A stretch of 39,016 nt of DNA from Pseudomonas sp. SDI (lineage in GTDB: Bacteria; Pseudomonadota; Gammaproteobacteria; Pseudomonadales; Pseudomonadaceae). Below are positions 1 to 6,407 of this stretch, in pieces. Within the stretch, counting starts at the first letter, position 1, and each line of letters starts with the position of its first letter. The DNA lies in assembly GCF_003105155.1 (NCBI RefSeq), contig NZ_QETK01000042.1:1-39016 (forward strand), read 5' to 3'. The notes under the pieces were generated by a model. That model saw nothing but the letters and a program-made list of their open reading frames with translations. It was not told the DNA's origin and searched no databases. A program made the translations under genes and the position numbers.

Positions 1-1
1 G

Positions 2-1648
2 ATCGACGCGGACCGGTTGTCGTTCAAGTACGACCTGGCCGGGCGGCTGCTGGAAGAGCGCGGCGTACTCGGCCCGGTGGCCTATCAATACGACGCCCTT
101 GGCAACCTTACCCAGCTCACCACCCCGGACGGCCGCACGCTCAACCACCTGCATTACGGCAGCGGCCATGTGCACCAGATCAACCTCGACGGCACGCTGA
201 TCAGCGACATCGAGCGTGATGCCCTGCACCAGGAAGTCCTGCGCACCCAGGGCGCGCTGACCAGTCGTTTCCACTACGACGGCCTCGGCCGCAAGACCTT
301 CCAGGCGGCGATGCACCTGAGCCATGCCGACACGCTGCGGTTGATCCAGCAGAAGGAACATCTGCTCGGCCTGCCGGAGCACCCGAAGACCTGGTTGAAC
401 CGGGTGTACTACTACACCAAGGGCGGCGAAGTCGAAAAAACCCAGGACATGCTGCGCGGCATCAACGCCTACCGCTACGACGCCGCCGGCAACCTGCGCA
501 GCCGTGAGATCCGGCGTTCGCCGGTGGCATTGCAGAACGAGGATTTCAGCTACGACGCACCGGGCAATATCTCGCTGTCGGCGTTCAATTTTCGCGAAGC
601 GCCGGGCAATCGCCTCAGTAGTTTCGGCCATCTTGAGTTCCGCTACGACAGCTGGGGCAACCTGAGCCATAAGGGTTACGGCAACCAGGGCAACGACGCC
701 TTCCAGCGTTTCCAGTACGACTGCGAGAACCGCCTGATCCATGCCAAGACCTGGAAGGGCCCGTGGTTGCTGCGCGAGGGGCGCTATCACTACGACTGCC
801 TCGGTCGGCGCATCGCCAAGGACGTCACCCTGCATGACCGGGATGAGCCGGAAACCGAGCGCACGGCGTTTGTCTGGCAAGGTCTGCGCATGCTGATGGA
901 GCAGAAGCGCGAGCTGCACAGCCTGTATGTGTACGAGCCGGATAGCTACGCGCCACTGGCGCGGATCGACACCGACCCGCTCCAGCCGGAACGCCGCGGC
1001 CAGCGCTATTACTTCCACACCGACCAGCTCGGTACGCCACTGGACATGACCGATGAGAGCGGGCAGTTCGTCTGGCGCGGGTTTTATAAGGCGTGGGGCC
1101 GGGTGGAGGCAAAAACGCCGACGCAGTTGGAACAGAACCTGCGCTTGCAGGGGCAGTACTACGACGCGGAAACGTATCTGCATTACAACACCTTCCGCTA
1201 TTACGACCCGGGGGTGGGGCGGTTTACTACGCAGGATCCGATTGGGTTGGCGGGAGGGGTGAATCTTTATCGGTATGCGGTGAATCCTACGGGGTGGGTT
1301 GATCCGTGGGGATGGGAATGCTGGAGTACTGCGCGGAAAAACGTCTGGAAGAGCGAAGCGAAAGATCCTAGCCGCGTCTATTCTCCAGCGAATATCGCAA
1401 GGATGGCGCAGGGGAAAGCGCCGAGGCTAACTGTGGAGGCAATTAACAGGAAAACAGATATTTCGTCAGTCAAAGACATCTCAATGGAGCTGCATCACTC
1501 ATCAATTCCGCAACGGGTCGGTGGCGAAAGCGTACACGAAATAAGCAACTTAGACATCGTGACTCCTTGGGAACATGAAGTAGCTGATTCGTTTCGCCAT
1601 GTGGGATATGACTTAGTCAAGATAATAAAAGGTATTGACATATGGTAA
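2..1648 (+). CDS. Rhs-repeat protein, C-terminal part, with LHH-type HNH nuclease toxin tip (5' end outside window)
   Basis: The frame is already open at the first bases, so the N-terminus lies upstream and the TTG at 17 is not a real start. The visible part holds YD repeats (FKYDLAGRL, YRYDAAGNL, FRYDSWGNL) and then the Rhs-associated core, ending near residues 410-435 (GRFTTQDPIGLAGG, then PTGWVDP). Beyond this junction codon use turns AT-rich and about 110 residues form a variable tip. The tip contains MELHHSSIPQR and NLDIVTPWEHE, which match the conserved LHH nucleases of the HNH/ENDO VII superfamily (Pfam 'LHH'). Known biology: Rhs shells encapsulate the tip, which is delivered to rival cells, usually by type VI secretion. 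The last codons overlap the next ORF, the usual place for the immunity gene. The nuclease call is by motif only. Confidence 0.9.
   Translation: MDADRLSFKYDLAGRLLEERGVLGPVAYQYDALGNLTQLTTPDGRTLNHLHYGSGHVHQINLDGTLISDIERDALHQEVLRTQGALTSRFHYDGLGRKTFQAAMHLSHADTLRLIQQKEHLLGLPEHPKTWLNRVYYYTKGGEVEKTQDMLRGINAYRYDAAGNLRSREIRRSPVALQNEDFSYDAPGNISLSAFNFREAPGNRLSSFGHLEFRYDSWGNLSHKGYGNQGNDAFQRFQYDCENRLIHAKTWKGPWLLREGRYHYDCLGRRIAKDVTLHDRDEPETERTAFVWQGLRMLMEQKRELHSLYVYEPDSYAPLARIDTDPLQPERRGQRYYFHTDQLGTPLDMTDESGQFVWRGFYKAWGRVEAKTPTQLEQNLRLQGQYYDAETYLHYNTFRYYDPGVGRFTTQDPIGLAGGVNLYRYAVNPTGWVDPWGWECWSTARKNVWKSEAKDPSRVYSPANIARMAQGKAPRLTVEAINRKTDISSVKDISMELHHSSIPQRVGGESVHEISNLDIVTPWEHEVADSFRHVGYDLVKIIKGIDIW
1064..1305 (+). 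repeat. Rhs core anchor repeat, copy 1
   Basis: About 242 bp at the end of the conserved core are almost identical to 2202-2443 (offset 1138). I saw only isolated differences, for example C1079/T2217 and G1106/C2244. Identity stops exactly after the codons for VDP, where the two toxin tips diverge. The segment therefore marks the recombination boundary between conserved shell and variable toxin. Confidence 0.93.
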
Positions 1649-2088
1649 GCGCAAATAGGGTGGTAGAGTTTATCGCCAGCGACAACTACCAGAAAAATCT
1701 TCAAAAAATTAATTTGCTGACCTCAATAGAAGTGCAGGGCGAATACAGCGACGCACACTCTATAATTACGCAAAAGAAAATGATGGCGGCGCAAGTGGAG
1801 ATAGTTGACATCGAAGAATGCCTCACCAAACTAAGTGGAGTCGCAGCCAGCTACACAATGAGAAAGCATAAGGCAACGTACGACCTTGATGAAAGCATAG
1901 GTATTTCCGGAGAGTCAGAAAACACGAGATGCGAAAAATACTCACAAGGTTATCTCATTAACAACTTAATTGAGATCCTGCTTGCGCGCAGAGGTAAAAA
2001 AGATTTAGAGGCCTACTTGAAATCAATTAAAGTACAAGGGGCAAAAAGCTATGCAACTCAAATAATCAAGTGGCTTAACCACGAATAG
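1642..2088 (+). CDS. Candidate immunity protein for the LHH nuclease
   Basis: 148 residues, AT-rich like the toxin tip before it. The ATG at 1642 overlaps the rhs stop (ATGGTAA), so the two genes are translationally coupled. Position and size are those of an Rhs/CDI immunity gene, which protects the producer by binding the toxin. The protein is soluble, with no signal peptide or membrane segment, and rich in Lys, Glu and Ile, with two Cys (in EECLTK and TRCEKY). I do not recognise the family. The immunity role is inferred from context only. Confidence 0.7.
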   Translation: MVSANRVVEFIASDNYQKNLQKINLLTSIEVQGEYSDAHSIITQKKMMAAQVEIVDIEECLTKLSGVAASYTMRKHKATYDLDESIGISGESENTRCEKYSQGYLINNLIEILLARRGKKDLEAYLKSIKVQGAKSYATQIIKWLNHE

Positions 2089-2177
2089 CTTCCTGAATAT
2101 AGAAGGGCTCGACCAAGACTGTTACGACGACTTTTAGCGTCCCATGCTATTACTACACCGGTCATTTCGGTATTCCG

Positions 2178-2822
2178 TTGAACATGACCGGCGAGAACGG
2201 CCAGTTCGTCTGGCGTGGGTTTTATAAGGCGTGGGGCCGGGTCGAGGCAAAAACGCCGACGCAGTTGGAACAGAACCTGCGCTTGCAGGGGCAGTACTAC
2301 GACGCGGAAACGTATCTGCATTACAACACCTTCCGCTATTACGACCCGGGGGTGGGGCGGTTTACTACGCAGGATCCGATTGGGTTGGCGGGAGGGGTGA
2401 ATCTTTATCGGTATGCGGTGAATCCTACGGGGTGGGTTGATCCTGAGGGACAAACCACCTACAACACAATGCGCAGTATTCCTGGATTTGAGAAACACCA
2501 CATTATCCCTCAGCAACTCAGAGCACACCCTGTACTTAAAGCTGCTGATTTCAAAATCCATGAATTAAACAATGTTATCCATCTTCCGAAATACGCTGAG
2601 AGCCACCCTGTACGGACTATTCATAGAGGACCTCACCCAAGCTATTCAAAAAAAATAAAAGGAGATTTAAATATGGCTCTAGAGTTAGGAAGTAAAAATA
2701 ACTGGAATACAACTCAATACCGAAACGCCGCTGATGATCTTGTTATGCAAAACCGCCAAGATCTGAGGCGTGGAAAAACCCTACTAAATAAAGCCTCAAT
2801 AAGAGGCGGAGGCACATGCTAA
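2178..2822 (+). CDS. Displaced Rhs C-terminal tip with AHH-type HNH nuclease
   Basis: An orphan Rhs tip without the N-terminal shell. The frame is open from 2103 and reads CYYYTGHFGIPLNMT, a divergent version of the parent's RYYFHTDQLGTPLDMT. It then becomes near-identical to the parent core up to VDP. The only early start codons are TTG 2178 and ATG 2184, and no clear ribosome site precedes them, so it is probably silent until it recombines into an intact rhs. The tip (from about residue 89) contains FEKHHIIPQQL, a later ELNNVIHLP and HRGPHPSY. This resembles the AHH nucleases of the HNH/ENDO VII superfamily. It overlaps the downstream immunity remnant. The architecture is that of displaced rhs-CT/immunity cassettes. 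Confidence 0.8.
   Translation: MNMTGENGQFVWRGFYKAWGRVEAKTPTQLEQNLRLQGQYYDAETYLHYNTFRYYDPGVGRFTTQDPIGLAGGVNLYRYAVNPTGWVDPEGQTTYNTMRSIPGFEKHHIIPQQLRAHPVLKAADFKIHELNNVIHLPKYAESHPVRTIHRGPHPSYSKKIKGDLNMALELGSKNNWNTTQYRNAADDLVMQNRQDLRRGKTLLNKASIRGGGTC
2202..2443 (+). repeat. Rhs core anchor repeat, copy 2
   Basis: Near-identical to 1064-1305, in direct orientation 1138 bp away. A crossover between the copies would delete the LHH toxin with its immunity gene and fuse the AHH tip to the shell in frame. The upstream edge (2103-2190) encodes only similar protein, so this copy may come from a different rhs gene. Confidence 0.93.
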
Positions 2823-3378
2823 TGCGAATCCTAGATATTTCTGAAAGCTATCCAGAACGCTACTGGCTCAACTATAACGAAGAAAAAATATCGAGCAGCT
2901 TAGGTTTATATCATGCAGCAAAATCAATCCACTCGATATTCCATTGTTAAAATTTGAAGCTGACAAGCGAGCAAATTTGTTCAGACTATCAAAGTACGAC
3001 TACCTATTTAGCAGCGGCCCAGACTTAGTTAGCAAAAAACTCGCTTCGATTATAGCCGGAAATGTTGATAGCGAAGACATTCAGTTTTTCCCGGCTTCAA
3101 TTTCCAATGGATCACAAGAGCTTTTCGGATTCAGCGTTATCCACTACACTCGGTGCGAGTCAGCTATAAATCTTACCGAAAGCACATCTAAACCACTGCT
3201 TACCTACATGCCGAATGGACCAAAGACTTTTACACATGTCGTGCTCAAAAATGGAAACCCAGCACATCATATGTTTCGCGCACTTGAAAGCACCGACCTC
3301 GTTATCGTAACTGATAGCCTGGCGGCCATTTTAGAAAGTCAGAAAATTGTAGGAGTTACGCTGAGAGTCGAAAAATAA
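2816..3378 (+). pseudogene. Frameshifted immunity gene, Imm11 (DUF1629)-like
   Basis: An ATG at 2816 overlaps the end of the AHH module and opens 44 codons (MLMRILDISESYPERYWLNY and onward) that stop at 2948. The rest continues in the +2 frame from about 2920 to 3378 (PLLKFEADKRANLFRLSKY, then SSGPDL and FFPASI). Adding one A to the AAAA run at 2920-2923 joins the two halves into about 187 residues without a break. Order and composition (W/Y-rich start, KYDYLFSSGPDLVS, then a basic C-terminus) resemble Imm11/DUF1629 proteins by eye. As written, the only intact reading is from TTG 2944 (144 residues). A true frameshift, a sequencing slip in a homopolymer, or slippage during expression are all possible. 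Confidence 0.68.
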
Positions 3379-3409
3379 CCTCTGAGAGCCCCATTTAAAT
3401 ACTTTCTAG

Positions 3410-3626
3410 GCGCCGCATCCAGCTTGCGTGGAAGATGGTGGAATAGGCAATGTATTCCCGAAACTCCGGGGCATCAGCAGGGGTCAATATAGAAACACTT
3501 GAAGACTCAATCAGAAAGTACGCCAGCAAAAACTTTCTAGTAAAAACCGAATGAAAAACCAAATATGGAAAGGGCAGAACGAGACCAACCAAAGTCATAC
3601 TTGATGTACTCAAGCGCGGACACTAA
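3410..3626 (+). pseudogene. Remnant of a non-specific endonuclease toxin tail (Endonuclea_NS_2-like)
   Basis: No intact gene, but two frames read as one familiar C-terminus. Frame one (from about 3425) gives VEDGGIGNVFPKLRGISRGQY and ends at TGA 3500. Frame two (from 3498) gives LEDSIRKYASKNFLVKTE, an in-frame TGA at 3552, then YGKGRTRPTKVILDVLKRGH and TAA at 3624. The order 'GG.GN.FP....N/SRG.Y/F...E..I...RPT.....V...G' is that of many polymorphic toxin nucleases (DNA/RNA non-specific endonuclease, Pfam Endonuclea_NS_2). One frameshift and one nonsense codon mark it as dead. The family call is by eye from a short stretch. Confidence 0.5.
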
Positions 3627-4211
3627 TTACTTAGCGGCATTCTTGTAAACCATCGCCTCAGTGGTTTCGGCCATCTTGAGTTCCGCTACGACAGCTGGGG
3701 CAACCTGAGCCATAAGGGTTACGGCAACCAGGGCAACGACGCCTTCCAGCGTTTCCAGTACGACTGCGAGAACCGCCTGATCCACGCCAAAACCTGGAAG
3801 GGCCCGTGGTTGCTGCGCGAGGGGCGCTATCACTACGACTGCCTCGGTCGGCGCATCGCCAAGGACGTCACCCTGCATGACCGGGATGAGCCGGAAACCG
3901 AGCGCACGGCGTTTGTCTGGCAAGGCCTGCGCATGCTGATGGAGCACAAGCGCGAGCTGCACAGCCTGTATGTGTACGAGCCGGACAGCTATGCACCACT
4001 GGCACGCACCGACACCGACCCGCTACAACCGGAACGCCGCGCCCAGCGCTATTACTTCCACACCGACCAGCTCGGCACGCCGCTGGACATGACCGATGAG
4101 AGCGGGCAGTTCGTCTGGCGCGGGTTTTATAAGGCGTGGGGCCGGGTCGAGGCAAAAACGCCGACGCAGTTGGAACAGCAATCCCCCGTCCCCCTCACCC
4201 CTGCCGTTTAA
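3627..4211 (+). pseudogene. Internal Rhs core fragment, truncated at both ends
   Basis: The open frame 3627-4211 carries Rhs core only, with no start, shell N-terminus, VDP junction or toxin tip. It begins inside the core (HRLSGFGHLEFRYDSWG) and ends abruptly after TPTQLEQ. Fourteen or so unrelated codons then lead to TAA at 4209. Together with the nuclease remnant before it, it looks like debris of earlier rhs rearrangements. Its end lies close to the gspC stop on the other strand, so it marks the edge of the rhs block. Confidence 0.85.
3652..4178 (+). repeat. Rhs core repeat, copy of bases 609-1135
   Basis: About 527 bp match 609-1135 at an offset of 3043 with scattered substitutions, for example G3664 for A621 and several differences near 3950-4045. 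Its end (4103-4178) also overlaps the anchor shared with copy 2. It is a third block of homology for recombination in this locus. Confidence 0.9.
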
Positions 4212-4620
4212 ACCCGCTAACAACCGCCCGCGGCGGCCAAGGCAAACGTTCCCGGCGGCCCTGGTTATCGAAAATCAGCCCTTCGCTGTCGATCTCCTGC
4301 AGCACAATCCCCGGCGCCAGGCGCTGTCCACGCGTGTAGGTGCGCACATTCTGGCCAAACCGCAGCACCACCACCGTCGCGCTGACCGGCAACGCCTTGA
4401 GACCGCCGAGGTACTCCACCGGCAACCGCGTCAGCGGAATGGCGCCACTGTCCGGCGCGGCCTGCCAGTAGCCGATCAACAACCCCGACAACGGCACCTC
4501 CGGCGCTGCCGGCGCGCTGGCAGGCAGCGGCTCGCGGCCGAGCATCAGCAGGCATTGCGCCGCCAGCCAGGCCGCCAGCGTCAGACCGACAACACTGAGT
4601 AAGCGCGCCGCACCGCTCAA
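4195..4620 (-). CDS. gspC: Type II secretion protein GspC-like (inner-membrane clamp)
   Basis: 141 residues if read from the TTG at 4620, which is preceded by GGGAG eight bases upstream and overlaps the upstream stop (TTGA). The longer open frame to 4743 lies within the previous gene and is less likely. The protein has a short N-terminus, one membrane segment (about residues 6-26, RLLSVVGLTLAAWLAAQCLL), an Ala/Pro linker and a small homology-region domain (PLSGLLIGYWQ, then RTYTRGQRLAPGIVLQEI and RRERLPWPPR). Known role: GspC links the inner-membrane platform to the GspD secretin. It has no PDZ or coiled-coil end and is short for the family. Translational coupling to the SoxB-like lipoprotein suggests a shared job. 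No further gsp gene follows. Confidence 0.72.
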   Translation of the reverse strand: MSGAARLLSVVGLTLAAWLAAQCLLMLGREPLPASAPAAPEVPLSGLLIGYWQAAPDSGAIPLTRLPVEYLGGLKALPVSATVVVLRFGQNVRTYTRGQRLAPGIVLQEIDSEGLIFDNQGRRERLPWPPRAVVSGFKRQG

Positions 4621-6260
4621 CTGGCCAGCTCCCGTGGATGCCAGCCCGGATGCCCCTGCACATAGCGCACCTGCGGCAGTTGCAACGACGGCAGACGCCA
4701 GTCCGCCGGCTGCTGCGCCAACCAGGCTTCGACCCGCTGCCACAACGGCTCAGCCGCCGCCACGTCGAACTGCAAACCAAAGGTGCGACACACGCCCTCG
4801 ACCGCCCCCAGCCCGGACACGCGCTTGCCCATCGGGCTGTAGCTGACCTGCCAAACCTGGCCCTGCCAACGCGGCAAGTCCTGGCTATTGTCGAGCAGCA
4901 ACGGATCGCCAAACAGCTGCTCGGCCGCGTTCTCCAGCACCTGCTCGACCTGCTTGGCCGGTGCCTCGACCACCGGCGCCGGGTAGCCACCGGTCAAGCA
5001 GATCAAGTGCTCGCGGGTGATCGGCTGGCCCGCCGCCAGCGGGTTGTCGTAGCGCAGCCCCGGCAACAGCACCGGAATCGAGCTGCCATCGGCCAGGGCC
5101 TGATGCAGCAAACGGTCCCAACTGCCGCCACGGGTGTCACGCCGCCACAGCGCCTCGGGCGCCCACGCCAGCGGCTGGTCGAGCCAGGCAGCATGGCCAG
5201 CGCGCTGTTGTTGCAACTGACCACGCAACTGCGCCGCATGGGCCTGGGCCTTAGGCGTGAGCAGTTGCTCGAAGGCCGGGTGGAACTGCGCCACAAAGCG
5301 CCACTCCCCAGCCTGCTGCTGGCACCGAATCCGAAACGCACCGCTGGCCCGACACCCCGCCAACAACACCGGCACACGCTTGCCACTGGCCTGCAATACC
5401 TCGACCGGCGCTGGCCAGAAGTCCTGGCCACGCGCACACAACAACAGGTCGACATCGCCCAGGCGCTCTGCCAACCACAGACCCGGCCCCGTGCCGACGT
5501 CGGCCAGGGCGACAACCAGGTCGGCCTCACGACGGGCCTGTTCGGCCACCGGCAGCAACGTCTGATACCACTGCTTGAGCGAGACGTTCTGATCCTGCGC
5601 ATACGGATCGGTCACGCCAATCAACGCCACCCGTACGCCACCACGGCGCACCACCACGAACGGCTTCACCCCCAGTGCCTGCGCTTGCTCGGGCGCCAGC
5701 CCGGCGCCGAGCACCGGCTGCGCGAAGCTGCGGTAAAGCCCCGCGCAGCGCTGCGGCCAGAGCACGCGCTCGTCGCTGCTGACCCGCACCTCACTGCCGA
5801 GCAATTGGCTGCCTTGCACCCCACTGTCGCCCTGGGTGAGATAAGCCAGACCGCTGCCGTTCCAGCCCTGGCCGTTTTCCAGGGTCAGGCAATTGTCCGC
5901 CCCGCTCTCCTCGCGCAGTTGTTCGAGCAACGCCGCCAGTACCGCGTAGCCGCCAGTCTGGACGCTGTCGGCAAGCTTGGCATCGAGCAGCGGGTTAAGT
6001 TCGCTACGCACCTGACGAGTGCTAGGCCCGGTCATCCACGGCGCGCGCCCCAAGTGCGTGACCGGTCCCAGCCGGGTCGCCGGCACCACCGGGCGACCCG
6101 GCTGGCGTGCATCGAGGGTATCGGCGACATACAACAGATCGACGGCCGCCGACTCGCCCGACGCCCTGGTGGCAAGCCCCGAACAGGCCGTCAGCCAGGG
6201 GGCCATGGCGCCGACGCCCATCCAGCTCACTACTTCACGTCTGCGTATGCTCGCCATCAT
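4617..6260 (-). CDS. SoxB/5'-nucleotidase-fold Tat lipoprotein, apparently without metal ligands
   Basis: 547 residues from ATG 6260 (the frame is open further up to 6374, but the Tat signal begins here). The N-terminus IRRREVVSWMGVGAMAPWL followed by TAC-S is a twin-arginine signal with a lipobox, so it is probably an exported, lipid-anchored protein. The body follows SoxB/UshA metallophosphoesterases segment by segment. At each metal-binding motif the ligands are replaced: TDCHA becomes ADTLDA, GGDTWQGSG becomes ENGQGWNGSG, SHNG becomes ADVG, GHTHD becomes ARGQD, AGSHGK becomes AGCRAS. The C-terminal 5'-nucleotidase-like half is kept (NAAEQLFGD, SYSPMGKRVSGL). I infer a pseudoenzyme, perhaps a secretion accessory or binding protein. 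Coupled to gspC, with a PhoB-like box upstream. Confidence 0.75.
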   Translation of the reverse strand: MMASIRRREVVSWMGVGAMAPWLTACSGLATRASGESAAVDLLYVADTLDARQPGRPVVPATRLGPVTHLGRAPWMTGPSTRQVRSELNPLLDAKLADSVQTGGYAVLAALLEQLREESGADNCLTLENGQGWNGSGLAYLTQGDSGVQGSQLLGSEVRVSSDERVLWPQRCAGLYRSFAQPVLGAGLAPEQAQALGVKPFVVVRRGGVRVALIGVTDPYAQDQNVSLKQWYQTLLPVAEQARREADLVVALADVGTGPGLWLAERLGDVDLLLCARGQDFWPAPVEVLQASGKRVPVLLAGCRASGAFRIRCQQQAGEWRFVAQFHPAFEQLLTPKAQAHAAQLRGQLQQQRAGHAAWLDQPLAWAPEALWRRDTRGGSWDRLLHQALADGSSIPVLLPGLRYDNPLAAGQPITREHLICLTGGYPAPVVEAPAKQVEQVLENAAEQLFGDPLLLDNSQDLPRWQGQVWQVSYSPMGKRVSGLGAVEGVCRTFGLQFDVAAAEPLWQRVEAWLAQQPADWRLPSLQLPQVRYVQGHPGWHPRELAS

Positions 6261-6313
6261 CCCTGCCGTTCTACCCTTGAGTGTTTGTCGGGGCGGCAGT
6301 TTGGGCAGGAACC

Positions 6314-6342
6314 ATGACGGTTTGATGGCAGCTATCTGACAG
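6314..6342 (-). promoter_or_regulatory. PhoB box (three 7-bp repeats) before the SoxB-like gene
   Basis: Read on the minus strand: CTGTCAG, four bases, CTGCCAT, four bases, CCGTCAT. These are three direct repeats on an exact 11-bp period with A/T-rich spacers (ATAG, CAAA). The PhoB consensus is CTGTCAT repeated every 11 bp. Ten bases beyond the last repeat stands CAAACT (6298-6303), a plausible weak -10 as expected at PhoB-activated promoters. The start codon follows about 54 bases after the box. Confidence 0.72.
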
Positions 6343-6407
6343 GCGTTTACCGCAGCCCCGGAACCCCGGATCAATACAAACGCCCGATGCAGAGCGGCAG
6401 AAGATCG

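Noticed and set aside
3395..3613. Minus-strand 72-codon frame with hydrophobic character
   Set aside because: The plus strand of the same bases reads as a broken nuclease tail; the minus frame has no ribosome site or family.
4638..6317. Plus-strand open frame of 559 codons antisense to the SoxB-like gene
   Set aside because: Arg/His/Gln-rich shadow; the minus strand has a Tat signal, a lipobox and a SoxB-type domain order.
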